A stretch of DNA of 64,000 bases from Gambelia wislizenii (taxonomy: Eukaryota; Chordata; Lepidosauria; Squamata; Crotaphytidae): assembly GCA_030847615.1 (NCBI GenBank), contig JAUMIR010000003.1, forward strand, positions 31,184,501-31,248,500, written 5' to 3'. A program made the position numbers and the translations under genes. How positions within the stretch are numbered: the stretch's first letter is position 1; every line of letters begins with the position of its first letter. Shown here in pieces: positions 11,276 to 23,035 of this stretch. The notes below the pieces were generated by a model. That model was not told the origin of the DNA. It worked only from the letters and a program-made list of their open reading frames with translations, and searched no databases.

Positions 11276-11890
11276 AGAGGTGGCCATCAAACCTCTGTTT
11301 AAAAATCTCTAAAGAAAGAGGTTCTATCACACATGCATGAACCAGCAATCTTTTCCACTATTGAACAGGTCTTAACCATAAAAAAGTTCTTCCTAATGTT
11401 TAGGTGGAATCTCTTTTCTTCTAAATTGGATCCATTGGTTCATGCCATAGTCTTTGGAGCAGGAGCAAACAAATTTGTCATGTTTGCTCCTACTTCTACA
11501 TTGCTCATTCTTCTACATGAGATCAATTCTACATGAGATCAAATATTTAAAGCTAGCTATCATATCACCTTCCCTTCCCTTCCCTTCTCCAAGGAAACTT
11601 ATCCAGATCCCTAAACCAGTTCTGGTAAAGCTTCATTTCCAGACCATCTTGGTCATCCCACTTGTTGATATCCTTCTTAAACTGTGGTGCCCAGAATTGG
11701 ACACAGTATTCCAGGTGAGGCCTGACTAAAGCAGAATAGAGTGGGTCTGTTCTCTCCCTCACTCCGGATACTATACTATCATTGGTACAGCCTTGAAAAG
11801 CATTGCATTTTTGGTCAGTACATCACAAAATTGATTCATCTTTAGCTCATGATCTACTAAGACCACTTAGATCCTTTTCATATGTATTGT
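11276..11890 (-). mobile_element. CR1 LINE 3' fragment, antisense
   Basis: On the minus strand, the CR1 ORF2 C-terminus is visible as [20 protein letters not shown] followed by [10 protein letters not shown] (11762-11640). The '(aaacattaggaagaacttttt)' block of the terminal coding region lies near 11390. The true 3' tail is missing at the left edge. Diverged and broken by indels. Confidence 0.8.
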
Positions 11891-12570
11891 TGTCAATCCA
11901 GGTGTCACAACATATCCATGATGTGCAGTTAAAGCAGCTGGTTTTGATCAGAACAGGATCAGTTGGAGTGTACAAAGCAGGATCATCTTCAGTTCCCTAT
12001 TTTCCCTACCTAAGTGCCTCCTACTCCCAACCTCTCCCTCAAAGCTGAGGAAGCAGACAAATCTGTTTTTCTACTTTGCCTAACAATAAAACAGAACAGA
12101 ACAGAACAAAACAAAAACTTCATTCCAATTCTCTAATTAATAGATTGATTAACTGCCCATTTCCCTCTTTTCAAATTGTGCCTTCTAAAGATTCTTGAGC
12201 ATATTTTTCTTACGGGGGGGGGCATATCTTTCCATATATTGTCTTCAGTTTCTCTCTCCCCCTCCCTTTCAGCTCATCCACCCTGGCCAAATGTGTCAGG
12301 TCATGACAGTTTTCTTCCTTGTATTTAGTGCCTTTATTTTCAAGTCAAGAAATTTACTGGGTGACTACAAAGTATGCAGCATACCACCACTCATAATATG
12401 CATGGGCATCCTTATGCAACCAAGCACAACATGCCGGTTCAGTGCATTACATGTGTAATGCACCACGTGTGCAATTCCACTTCTGCAACTTTGAACTGAA
12501 TAGGGTTGCTTTGCATCACAAAAAAATGTCCAACTTCAGCTTGTAAATGTATGCAAGATGCCAACAGGAT

Positions 12571-13245
12571 CATAGAATCATAGAGTTGGAATAGATCACG
12601 AGGGCCATCCAGTCCAACCCTCTGCTTTTCAGGAATAAAGTCAAGGCGCCCCCAACTGATAGCCATCCAGCCTCTCCAGAGAAGGAGATTCCACCACATT
12701 CTGAGGCAAGGCATTCCAATGTCAAATAGGTCTTACTGTCAGGAAGTTCTTCCTAATGTTTAGGTGGAATCTCTTTTCCTGCAGTTTGAATCCATTGTTC
12801 CTTCTCCAGAAAACAAGCTTGCTCTATACTCAGTATCCTCTATCGTCATCCCTTCAAATATTTAAACATGGTTATCATGTCCCCTCTTAGCCTTGTCTTT
12901 CCCAGGCTAAACATACCCAGCTCCTTAAGCTTCTCCTTATAGGGCATGGCTTCCAGACCTTCCACCATTTTGGTCACACTGTTCTGGACACATTCCAGCT
13001 TGTCAATATCCTTCTGGAATTGTGGTGCCCAGAACTGGACACAGTATTCCAGGTGAGGTCTGACCAAAGCAGAATAGAGTGGCACTATTACATCCCTCAA
13101 TGTAGACATTGATGCAGCCCAGAACTGCATTAGCTTTTTTAGCTGGAGCATCACACTGTTGACATGTTCAGCTTGTGGTCTACTAAGACTCCTAGATCCC
13201 TTTTGCATGTACTGTTGTCAGACCAGGTGTCACCCATCTGGATTC
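12571..13245 (-). mobile_element. CR1 LINE 3' end, antisense
   Basis: The 3' tail (ATTCTATGAT on the minus strand) is at 12571-12585. It is followed inward by the '..ccaactct..' terminus, the aggaacttcctgacagtaag block (12730-12750), and ORF2 codons. These include [38 protein letters not shown] and [15 protein letters not shown] at 13100-12846. This is the C-terminal, thumb-side end of the CR1 reverse transcriptase. It is 5'-truncated at about 13245. Confidence 0.9.
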
Positions 13246-13249
13246 TGGT

Positions 13250-14165
13250 CTGTGTATTTTTTCTGGCTGGACTGTGGAGTGATGGAATTTTCTGTCCTGT
13301 GTAGGAAAATAACCTAGTTGGATTTGATCATTATACAGTTTAACTTGGGTGGGTGGGGGCTCCATTTGCTGCACTGCCTCAATCAACAAAATGTCTTCAG
13401 TGGTCTTGGCTCTCCAGAAACAATGCTTAGATTTTACAGACAACCTTCTTTGGCTCCCCCACACACACCTCAAATCACTCATGTATTCAACAGTAAAGGT
13501 TTTTGAAATCCAAGAGTCAATTTGAATAATATAATAAACCCATATTCTTCCAAACATATGCATGCACACAAGCCAATGTTCTTCTGTGGTGTAACATTGT
13601 TAGTATTCTGCTTTTGGGACTGAGCCCAGTGTTGATTTAAGGCAGTCAAGTGTAAGCAAACAAGCAAAGTTGTGTCTTAGGATTTAAATCTTTCAGTAAT
13701 GCCTGCCTACGTTTTGGAATCGTTCTTTTTTTTTTCCTTTCTTTTAAATTGAAAATTATCTGTCAGCACAGTTGTCACTTTAATTTGTTTTAAATGATTT
13801 ATTGCAATTTGATGCATTTGCTTTTTCTCCTGAATATGATTTTATGTTTTTCTGGATAAAATTAAAAGCACTGATGCTTCAAGTTGAAAGAAAAGTCTCA
13901 CCAACATGTCACTAGTGAGCATCTTTTTTAATAAAGCATACTTTCCAAAGTTCCTTGCCAAAACTTTTATGTGCAAGGATCCATGACCAGAAGTGATTTT
14001 CATGATTTCTTCCTACAACAAAAACAACAATTTAGTCCCTCCCTATGGAACTCATTCTCACAACATGTATCATTAACTCTCATTTTGATTACTTTTATCC
14101 TGCCCTAGAAGGCCTGGCTCTTCCTCTCTGCTTTAATGCCATCATTTATCTGTTCTTATTTTCCA
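13250..14165. other. Unannotated AT-rich intergenic sequence
   Basis: No feature was recognised. The antisense frame at 13192-13569 overlaps the CR1 end and has no other motif. Confidence 0.45.
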
Positions 14166-14176
14166 ACCGAGACTAT

Positions 14177-14666
14177 GGAGATTTTCAGATGCGTCTTGCT
14201 GTCTCTTGCCGCGCAAGCAGCCTCCAGAGCAGTAACAAGGCTGCTGCGTGGCAAGGGGTCCATTTCTCTCTTGGCATCGTCCGTGACTGTTGCGGTTAGC
14301 ATTGGAGGCGGCCGCGCTGTTTTTTACTCACGGACAACAACATGTATTACTCTTCAGATGTATTACTCTTCAAATGTCTTTACTAACCTGTATTTAACCT
14401 ATGTTTTCCAAAGATGTACTAAAACACTGTTAGCCACCAGCATAAGTGTATGTGTCGTGTCTTCGAGGGCGGAAGGGGCGGTACGGTCTGGGTCCGCAAT
14501 GGAACAAGCAATCTATTTACATCTTAAACCATAAGAAGAAACAGGGGCAGTACAGAACCAGCACAGGACAAGGACGACATCATCTGAAAATTAAGCCCTT
14601 TGGTGATCTCCTGGCAATCTCCTGGCATTCATGTAATGCCATATTAAGGATGTCTGATAATCTCCT
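14177..14666 (+). mobile_element. MITE-like element with GGAGATT terminal inverted repeats, copy 1
   Basis: The left end is ggagattttcagatgc and the right end, reverse-complemented, is ggagattatcagacatcc. A second element with the same ends lies at 45229-45540. The interior is unusually GC- and CpG-rich (including gcggccgc near 14308) and carries no transposase. The last base directly abuts an antisense LTR copy. A non-autonomous cut-and-paste origin is inferred from the ends only; the superfamily is unknown. Confidence 0.55.
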
Positions 14667-15445
14667 ATGTATACCAGAAAACAATTAAGCTAGATAGTAC
14701 AATTATTTGATCTTTATTTGGGAAGATAATAATAACAACATTCACACACACACTCAGGCTTCAAGCATTCATGCAAGGATAGCAAATAAAGTAGGAAGTA
14801 TTGGGATAGAGGAATAGTGGGGGGAGGTTGTTTTAGGTGATACTGTACTGATCTGAGAATATGAGGTTGCAGAAGAAACCAGCAGAGTGGGGGTCCCGAA
14901 GTCGGAATGGTTGTGCCTGGTTACACAGATGGATGTAGGTCCACAGGAAGGGGATCTGTGTGCACTTGAGTGGGGTTTTGGAAGGGTTTACAAAGTCAAT
15001 TTTTTTTCCTTCAGGGGTGGGATTTAGAATGAAAGACAATGCTTCTCAGAGCTTCTCAAGGTAAGACAATGGGCACTCTGGATATGGTAATTGCACTTAA
15101 TGTGCTGATACTTTGTAAATGAACAGAGGAAGGAACCTTCTTTGTTTGCGGGAAAGGTAACAGGTATGTGGATTCTTTACAAGTTTGAGTATCTCAACTT
15201 AGGCTGATAGGATACGTCAGGTGTTCAGGCACGTAGTAGCCTTAAATTATCCTTCTTTGGAATTTGGGCTGGCCCCTCCTCACGTGCATACCTGACTGAG
15301 TCTGAACACTAGTCTTTGGGATTCCTGGTTTTAGAAATTCCCCAGCTTTACTGGCCACACTATGTGGAATGCCAGAATTGACTTAATTATTAAATATTGC
15401 CAAATAATTATAGATATGGGACAGGGGGTGTCAGGGTAGGTAACA
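14667..15445 (-). mobile_element. Solo LTR, family A, copy 1 (antisense, 3' end truncated)
   Basis: This is colinear with 28657-29488. Shared blocks include 'ctagatagtacaat.attt', 'cattcatgcaaggatagcaaataaagtagga', 'accagcagagtgggggtcc', 'tccacaggaaggggatc' and 'cctgactgagtctgaa'. On the minus strand it starts TGTTACCTACCCTGACACCC (15445 leftwards). The sense 3' terminus is missing at 14667. No internal coding region is attached, so it is a solo LTR remnant. Confidence 0.75.
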
Positions 15446-15995
15446 TGACCAGAATGTTGTTGGTGACATGAAGGTGTCATTGCAGTTATATATCTGCATG
15501 TGCCCTTTTTTGTTTTGTTTTGTTAATTGAGGATGGAGATAACTAGCACCTCCTTACACAAATGATCCCTTGTCCATGACACTTACTTCCGTGCCATCTA
15601 AATCTACTAGGTGTCCAGAATGAGGATATAATCTTTGTGCATCAGGCTTTGGGAATGCTACCAAACACTACCTGGACTTCCCATTCTCTTCTCCCCATTA
15701 AATGGTCATGTGGTGGGTCAGCCAGCAGAGAAGGAGATGTTACAGGAGAGAAGGGGAGAGGGAGCAGAACTAAGCCCAATGGAGCTTTGAACATCTCTGC
15801 CTGTAAGTATTAAAATAAAATAAAGCCAAGCTGATATTTCTCGGGAGACTTTTTAGCCCCGATAAACTGCCTAAATCCTCCCTTTCTCACCACCACCTAG
15901 AAAGAGAAGGGCATTCTACACAATTTTCTCCCAACATTCTACACCTTTTTAATGGTAGCTGTGACTTTCACCATCTCGTTCTGACACCAAGGGCT
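15446..15995. other. Unannotated intergenic sequence
   Basis: No coding or repeat feature was recognised. Confidence 0.45.
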
Positions 15996-15996
15996 T

Positions 15997-16079
15997 ATGT
16001 ACATGGGCAATTTACCCCATCTTTTCCCCATCTTAGAGCCCTACAGTCCTGATGACACAGTTTTTTTTTTGTCCTGTTC
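15997..16079 (+). repeat. Short interspersed repeat, copy cut by the copia LTR
   Basis: 'tacatgggcaatttacccc ... ccccatcttagagccctacagtcctgatgacacag' matches the first 80 bases of the repeats at 7557 and 23036. It stops at an oligo-T run just before the Ty1/copia LTR begins at 16080, so the copia element most likely inserted into this repeat. Confidence 0.55.
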
Positions 16080-16507
16080 TGTCAGGGGGTGATGGGACAC
16101 TCAATCCCCAGAAGAACCCAAAAACACTATCTCAGCAGACTTAGTAGCAATCCGTTCCCAATAATACTCACACACAGAGTGTTTGACGTCTAATTAATCA
16201 GGAGGCACTTTTATCTTCAAAGTCAAACAGTTGCAATATGTACAAATATTTACAATTAAAGAGCAAACTGCTTCACCAGGCATCAGCATTCACAAGAAGA
16301 AGGGGAGGGAGCTTTATCTAAGCTCTTGTATATTGACAGTTACAGGGCATTGGCTTACTCAATCACATGATCTTACACACCAATAAGAACCATCCTTCTG
16401 TAGCTGTGGTATGATTAGGCAGTAAATGGAGTCAGCCATTATGACTTAGCATGACTCTGCAGTTGTTTGGCCATTTTATAATGGAGTTCAGTCTCTAACT
16501 CCTGACA
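16080..16507 (-). repeat. Ty1/copia 3' LTR
   Basis: The LTR is bounded by TGTCAGG ... CCTGACA, so its ends form a short inverted repeat (TGTCAGG). It is 428 bp long. On the minus strand it is immediately preceded by a purine-rich tract (ttttggaggggat), the expected plus-strand primer site. The segment 'ttactcaatcacatgatctt.cacacca.taagaacc' recurs in the partial 5' LTR at 18215-18270. Confidence 0.8.
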
Positions 16508-16633
16508 ATCCCCTCCAAAATGGTCAAACTATTGCATAGGACACATGCTATCATTACAACATAACATAATCAACATACATTGTTAGACATCATTTGTCAG
16601 TTGGTTGACCTTTCCCTTTTGACACCTTTCACT

Positions 16634-17053
16634 TTACACACTAGTGACAAGGCCCAGCCTTTTTGCCATCTCCTCATGGCTTCCTGCTGGAAGGGCTTTT
16701 GTGAGCAGGTCTGCAACATTGTCCTCAGATGGACAGTACCTCAGACACAAGACACCTTCTTGTATTAACTGCCTCACATTTTGGTAGCGTACCACAATGT
16801 ACTTGGTCCTACATTTCAGGTTTTCTGCTTCTGCCATAGGTATGCAGGCTTGTGAGTCTTTGTGCACCTCAATTAGCATTTGGCATGGCTCCCCAAGGTC
16901 TGCAACCAACTGCCTTACCCATTGTACCTCACTTGCTATATCAGACAAGGTTACGAATTTGGCTTCAGTTGAATTAATATGCAGTGCCCATTTTCTACAC
17001 CCTGCTGGGAGAAAATGCAGGGTAATATTGGTTATGGAAGCATTTTTAAACAT
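16634..17053 (-). pseudogene. Ty1/copia RNase H domain (C-terminal end of pol)
   Basis: The translation contains STEAKFVTLSDIASEVQWVR, followed by HKDSQACIPMAEAENLKCRTKYI and YCPSEDNVADLLTKALP. These match the conserved copia RNase H blocks: STAEAEY-, EDNQSC- and EDMVADILTKPL-like. The N-terminal part of the domain and the whole reverse transcriptase are absent. It would degrade the RNA strand during reverse transcription; here it is a fossil. Confidence 0.9.
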
Positions 17054-17300
17054 TGCTTAACAGCTTTAAATCATTCACCATGTTGTGTGTTGCCCCACTA
17101 TCAAGTAACCAAATTCTTCCCTCAGTACCATCAGGATGGTGGTTTGCTACCAAGGCATGGCTTGCAACCTGAGACGATGCACCCCTCCTTTGCCATGTAG
17201 CTGTGCCACCCCTCCTATCTGGTGCAGGCATCTTACAGTCCTTCTGAAAATGTCCAGGCCTTTTTCATCTGAAACAGCGTTTCACATAGCTGCAGCATCC
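17046..17300 (-). pseudogene. Ty1/copia zinc knuckle and protease start
   Basis: On the minus strand at about 17275-17230, CFR*KRPGHFQKDC is a CCHC zinc knuckle in which the second cysteine codon has become a stop (tga). It is followed by MPAPDRRGG and, near 17100, by WLLDSGATHNMV. The DSG triad of the retroviral-type aspartic protease is intact. The frame then fuses into RNase H sequence, marking the deletion point of integrase and reverse transcriptase. Confidence 0.85.
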
Positions 17301-17466
17301 CTCCTCCACAGATGCCTCTGTTTCAGTACTCTCCCGATTGTGTCTGGTAATTTGTGGCTGTTTATTCCCCTCTGTCTGGGAATCAAATTGCTTGTGTTGG
17401 ACCTCTTCCAGAAGATGCCCAGATACCAGGTCTACAGACAAATCATGCTCCTTGGTGGTCTGCAGA

Positions 17467-17998
17467 CTACATTAGGAAATCCCATTCCTTTGGCAAACTG
17501 CCCAGTAAAATATAACACTTATAGGCTTCTGGAATGTCCACCCCTTTATTGGCCACCTCTTCAATAAGCTGCCTCATTTCCTCCAAATGGGCTTTCATAC
17601 AGCCTCTGGTAGACAGCTTTGTGTTATACAGCCTTTTAGTCCATATCATCTTTGAGAGGCAGGACAAATTCTGATGAACCATTTTAAAAGCTATCCAAAG
17701 CTTAAAGGCTGTCTTTGCTGTGGCCGCGTGTATTAACTGGGCTGAGCGATAAGAGAATTGCAGCTCCAGGCTTCTGGTCTGCTAGCCTGAACACTGCTTT
17801 TTCATTTTATGAACCCTCTGGGATCACACTTTCATCTTCCAAAATGTGCCACAAATTGTCCTCAATTATTAAAGCCTCCATATATAAACTCCAGGCTGGA
17901 TAATTTTCATCAGCTAATTTCTCAAAACGAACATGGCTAGTATCTGCCATTGTGCTGTCTGAATAATAATAATAATAAAATCTCCAGCTATGAAACAA
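17467..17998 (-). pseudogene. Ty1/copia gag (UBN2-like), frameshifted
   Basis: The likely start is MADTSHVRFEKLADENYPAW at about 17953, continuing SLYMEALIIEDNLWHIL. That is the N-terminal gag motif of copia elements (K-L-x-x-x-N-Y-x-x-W). The central part is in another frame (17682-17467), with KAHLEEMRQLIEEVANKG and YILLGSLPKEWDFLM, again a copia gag hallmark (LL-x-SLP-x-x-W). Stops separate the two pieces. Confidence 0.85.
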
Positions 17999-18179
17999 AA
18001 ACAGCTGGCAGCTGGCTGCTCTTCAAGGCTGCTTGAAGATAGCTCTAACACAGTCTGGCTGAAACCTAACGGTTTCACAGCCAACTAGCCAAAAACACTC
18101 AAAACAAACCAAAAAAATTCATGGAACTCTTCAGGGTGCACCTTATCTAATCTGAGATCAATCAGCTGAGCCCATTATC

Positions 18180-18300
18180 ACTGTCAGCTCTGTCTAAGCT
18201 CCGTCTATGCACAGTTACAAGGCATTGTCTTACTCAATCACATGATCTTGCACACCACTAAGAACCTTCCTTATTGGTTGGTATTGCACAGTTTTGTCAA
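18180..18300 (-). repeat. Partial Ty1/copia 5' LTR
   Basis: The segment 'cagttacaaggcattgtcttactcaatcacatgatcttgcacacc' matches the interior of the 3' LTR at 16338-16385. The two copies differ by several substitutions. The rest of the 5' LTR is not recognisable, so this end is truncated. Confidence 0.7.
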
Positions 18301-18823
18301 CCAAACCATCACCTTAGACTGGAATCATAATTGTCGTAGATTATGGGGGCTCTAGCTTTCTATTGGGAATTGTTATAGTTTGTGTCCAGCCTTGTACTAA
18401 AATAAGTACTGAAATGAATTTCGTTTGAACTTCCACCATGTACAAAGCCTTGTATTTTGAGGCTTTGAAGAACAAGTTATATTTTTTTCCCTGAACTGCA
18501 GAATATTATTATCTTTATGCTTGTTAATGTTTGCCTTTTATCTGCTGTGAATTCAAAACTATAGGAGCTGGTAGCATAACTCCACAAACATGGAGCCAGA
18601 GCAAAGGGAAATAGAGAGCTTGTCTATATGGTGAAAATATTCCTCATAGAATCCAAGGAGAATACTTTTTGTCTCAATGGGATCCTGCATCATTTTGCCT
18701 ATTCAAAAGGAGTGGGTGCAAAAAAACCTCCAAATACTCCACAGAAAAAGCCTTCACAGCTTTCCCTGTATTAAAAAAAAAAATCCAAAGGAAATACAAA
18801 TCCCCACTTGTTGGGACAACTGA

Positions 18824-18945
18824 TTCACTGAGAGAGTGTGACTTGTCCAAGGTCATCCAGTAGGTTTCCATGGCTGAGTTGGGATTTGAACCCAGATCTT
18901 CCAGAGTCCTAATCCAACATTCAAACCACTACAGCATACTGTCTT
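18824..18945 (-). mobile_element. tRNA-derived SINE (Sauria-type), antisense fragment
   Basis: On the minus strand it reads as the 5' tRNA-like head: '..agtggtttgaatgttggatta.gactctgga', then 'agatctgggttcaaatccc' (B-box GGTTCAAATCC), then 'aactcagccatggaaacc.actgg.tgaccttggacaagtcacactctctcag'. This is the common squamate tRNA SINE. The 3' half is missing. RNA polymerase III would have transcribed the source copy. Confidence 0.7.
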
Positions 18946-18949
18946 AGGC

Positions 18950-20930
18950 CTTAGTACTGTTTATTAAAAATAAAGCCACATATGACAATGAACTCAGGGC
19001 TTCCACCAAAAGTGTCAAGATCCTTCATTCATGTTCATAAGCCAGGTGTGGAAGTCATGTGGCCTGCTAGGTGTTGAATTACATCTCTCAGTATTCTTTC
19101 CAATTGCCTATGTTGGCTAGGGCTTCTGAGAGTTACAGCCAAACCACATCTGGAGAATTGTATGATTCCTATCCCATTTTATATTATTATAATGTGCTTT
19201 TCCGTGTACCTGCCTTGACAGCCATGGCATAGAAATATGGCTTGTAACAACTCAAGAGAGAGTAAATTGAATTAGATTTTACAAAGAAAGAGAATGGAAC
19301 ATTGACATAGGGCTTCACTTCCAATGTGGTAGCCTCACATTCTCTGTAATGTATAATTCCTTTCCCAATTCAGCCATAAAGGCAACTTTAAATCTGGATT
19401 TAGATTACATTAGAATTGAATGTGAAATTAATATTTGAGCACTTGAACTCTGTCAACATTTCTAAAAAATGGATTGCATATGTCAGCAGTGGCACTGGCA
19501 ACCTCGTTCCAGAGATGTTCCATGCGGAGCACTCACAGACTTTTGTTACTAGAGGGAAATAACTAAGGCGCTGTTCATTATTTTGATAAATAATGAAATG
19601 TAAAGTAAGTGGCAGCTGAATGTAGCCTGGTGGAATCTCTTTGCGGGTGTTCTTCTCCAAAGGGAAATGCCAGCCAGCAATTGGCCTGGCAAGCATTATA
19701 CTAAAAGCCACAATTCAGCACCGACTTTCTAAATAATGGAAATCATAATTAGTGGTGGCATTGCCAACAGATGGGCAAATGGAGGTTGCTATTGCCAGCA
19801 AACAAAAGATTGCCAACCCTCTAACATGGGGGTTGGGAGATTTGAACACTAAAACTAATTTTTAAATACCACTGACAGTGTTTTAAGTGGAAAGACAATT
19901 AACTGCACTTCGTCTATTATCATGGTTGGATGGGCAAGTGAACCAGTTCCCTGGCACTTTGGCTTAGTCCTCCTTTGTTGTGCTTCTGCAAAAACATTTA
20001 TATATTTATTTACAAAATACACTGAAACAGATTGCACATTATAAATCATTTAGGCAAGGTTTTTATTTAAGGTTCTGTGACACCTTTCTAAACATTTAAA
20101 GTAGCATATAAAGAAATCAGCATAAGTAAATCAGTTTAATCCCACATAACTCCATGACATTAAAATAGGGACTGTAGAGATAATAGAAACACAAAGAAGT
20201 ATTTAAACCACTTCCCACATCATTAAAAAAAACAACAGGAAGAACTTTTATTTTCTACCCCTTTAGGCTTTAATGTATTGTGCTCTGAGAACAATTTATC
20301 TAGTTACAAAAACTCTGAAAGGATCTACAGTAAGAGCTTTTATTTCTGTTATTGAACAACAATCACTTATCTCTGGCTGGCTGTATGTCTCAAGATGTCC
20401 TTAGGTTTGAAGGAGAATGGGAAAAATGGATTTTTCCCCCCTGCAGCACTTGTCAACGCCACAAAGTTTGCAATTAGATGCAGTAATAAGATGATTGTGT
20501 TGAAGGAAATAGAAAGCTTAGACTGAGATCTTACCTCAAGGAGGTGGAGTGTAAATTTAAGCCCACAAATTTATGTGGCTATAGCACACATTCTTAGTGA
20601 ATGTCAGTGTTGCACAACTGAATATGCAAGCAAATAAGCATGTGCTTTCACATGTACAGTATGTGCAATGCACAACCATGTGCAATGCAAATGTGCATCC
20701 ATTTGCATCATGTGCAATGCGAATGCATAACTATGCACAATGGCATCACATTTGAAATCCCGCTTCTGCAGGCTTGAACTGAACGCAAATGTTCTGCAGC
20801 AGACAAAAATGTAGATCTGTTTCTCATTTGTTTTGCACACATTGCTCCTATTATGCAATGAATGCCAGGCAGAGGTGAATCATGGGTTAGTTTAAAAGTG
20901 GCTAAGTTTGTGCTGCTGCTATAAAATTAA
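18950..20930. other. Intergenic sequence with only minor repeat traces
   Basis: A short inverted trace, 'tgttgaattacatctctcag ... ctgagagttacagccaaac', at 19070-19150 looks like an old foldback repeat. Repeated 'catgtgcaatgca' words occur at 20640-20740. No coding feature was recognised. Confidence 0.4.
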
Positions 20931-20939
20931 GGGGACAAG

Positions 20940-21170
20940 TTGTGAATGCTCTTAATGGATAATGTTTTATCTCACATATTTTAATTATTCTTTTTAATAT
21001 GTACCACGTATCAGGGTTTAGTTTATACATTTTAAATATGTTTTATTTGTATATACTAAGTTTTACACATGCTGTGGGTACATTTTAAATATGATATTGA
21101 CACTGCTGCTTTCAAATGGTTTGTATCCCTGATCTGTGACCAAAATAAATTGACTGATTCATTTATTCAA
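20940..21170 (+). repeat. Possible L2-type LINE 3' UTR relic
   Basis: T-rich sequence ending in '..gatctgtgaccaaaataaattgactgattcatttattca' resembles L2-like 3' ends in which a short unit is repeated at the terminus. No coding sequence is attached. Assignment is tentative. Confidence 0.35.
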
Positions 21171-21663
21171 AAATGTAGATCTGTTTCTGTAGGAGAACGT
21201 AATCATGTGTAGGATATCAACAAGATTTGAGGTGCTGGCTGACATCTTGCACTCATTTAATTCAGAGGTAGTTACTTCTGAGTAGGAATGTAGAAGATTG
21301 TGCTGCTAAAGTATACATATGTACTCAGGTTTAGTCAAGTGCACATAGAATTGCAACACTAATTAGATTAAGCTCAAGGAGGTTCTATGAAAGTTTAAAG
21401 TTATACCTGTGGCTATTGAGGTAGAGAATCATAAACAATATTTGGCCCCCATTTATTAATTCTAAGTAGTTATCTGGGGCCCTTTCACACAACACTAATA
21501 TAACAATATGGTTCCACTTTAATAGTCATGGTAATATCCCACTTTAGGAAGAGTTTTGTGGGTTTTTTGTGGGTGTGTGTGAAATTTCAGTCAAATAGCT
21601 CTGATACCTCAACAAATTACACAGTTCAGGATTTCATAGCATGCACAAATGGCAATTAAAGTA

Positions 21664-22135
21664 GAATCATAGAATCACAGAGTTGGAAGAGACTTCAAGG
21701 GCCATCCAGTCCAATTCCCTGCCATGCAGGAATACACAATCAAAGCATTCCTGACAGATTGCCATCCAAATTCTGTTTTAAAACCTCCAAATAAGGAGAC
21801 TCCACCATACTCTAAGGCAGCACATTCCACTTCCAAACAGCTTTTACTGTCAGGAAGTTCTTCCTAATGGTTAGGTGGAATCACTTTTCCTGTAGTTTGA
21901 GTCCATTGTTCCACGTCCTAGTCTCTGGAAGAGCAGAAAACAATCTCCCTCCATCCTCAGTATGATATCCCTTCAAATATTTAAACACAGCTATCATGTC
22001 ACCTCTCAACCTTCTCTTCTCTAGGCTAAACATATCCAGGTCCCTAAGCCACTTCTCATAGGCTTCCAGACCTCGCACCCTTTTTGGTTGCCCTCTTCTG
22101 GACACGTTCCAGGTTCTCATAGTGTCATAGTGCTA
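21664..22135 (-). mobile_element. CR1 LINE 3' end, antisense
   Basis: The tail (ATTCTATGATTCTA-type on minus) is at 21664-21680. It is followed by 'gagttggaagagacttcaagggccatccagtccaa', the classic CR1 end. The antisense coding end includes RLRGDMIAVFKYLKG and GRLFSALPETRTWNNG at 22010-21890. It is 5'-truncated at about 22135. Confidence 0.9.
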
Positions 22136-22139
22136 TATT

Positions 22140-22960
22140 TGTGTAGTATAAAATGAAGAAAAACATGGAAACTTCTACCCAGAGCTTTGCGGGGGTGGGG
22201 GAGAATCTCTTTTTGGACTCCAAGATGGCTGAAGGATTTGGGGAATTGTAGTGCAAAAAATAACTATTGAACTGAAAGCCAGTATGGGATAACATGAGAA
22301 AATGCTTGAGGAGGAGGGAATTACCCCAAACTAGGGTTATATTCAAAGATAAACTGAACATTCATGTGCAGAGAACATTTTTTGCCGATCTTTCCCTTAA
22401 ACAAAAACATTTCTTCATTTTGGATCAAATAACATCTATGAACTTTCTAAAGGGGTCAGAAATTTGGCAAGATGCCATCATCTGAGATTCTTTGACATGT
22501 GACAAGGAATTGTTGCGAATCTTCTACCAGCACAGACAGGTTTAAATGTGCTACTTGAACTATTGCCAGTTGATAATGAACTCTGTGGTGTATTTAATAC
22601 ACTTTTCCAACTGATTATAGACAAAGCCAAAATGTTTTTTTGGTAGAGAATGGACTACAGAGCTGAGCAAACTATGTCATTGAGGACAAATCGCTTGGTC
22701 AAGAGCATATAGGGAGATACTCTGATGCCACCAAAAAAAAACCCCAAAAAAACAAACCACTCTTTCTCTGCAACAGAGACTAAAATGGAGAAATTGCGCC
22801 CTATTGATAAATCAGTAGTAGAGCATTTATTTAATCCGAAAGGCAAGTATCTCTAATTCGCATTGTCAAGGTTGTTTGTTTTGAATTTAACTGGATTACT
22901 CTCACACAATATAATTAGTCTATATTTTCCTTGACCCTCCAACATCCTCATCATTTTTTT
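22140..22960. other. Unannotated intergenic sequence
   Basis: No coding feature was recognised. Confidence 0.4.
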
Positions 22961-22964
22961 GTGA

Positions 22965-23035
22965 GCAAGGTGACCTTGTAGCACCTTTGAGACTAACTGA
23001 GAGAAAGTAGTTGTAGCATAAGCTTTCATAGACTT
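22965..23035 (+). repeat. Interspersed repeat (partner of 24893-24996)
   Basis: 'gtgacctTGTAGCACCTTTGAGACTAACTgagagaaagtagttgtagcataagctttcatagact' is present here. The reverse complement is at 24893-24965. It is a common short repeat in reptile genomes; the family name is not certain. Confidence 0.5.

Larger units (their letters stand above)
16080..18300 (-). mobile_element. Ty1/copia retrotransposon, internally deleted, minus strand
   Basis: Reading from right to left there is a partial 5' LTR (18300-18180), gag (17998-17235), a protease start (17231-17046), the RNase H end (17053-16634), a polypurine tract and a full 3' LTR (16507-16080). Integrase and the reverse-transcriptase core are missing: the protease runs straight into RNase H, so the deletion is within pol. 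Multiple stops make it inactive. Ty1/copia order (protease before RNase H) and the RNase H signature support the superfamily. Confidence 0.85.

Noticed and set aside
14320..14534. CpG-rich interior of the first MITE as a CpG-island promoter
   Set aside because: It lies entirely within the element's inverted repeats and no gene follows; kept only as an observation on the element interior.
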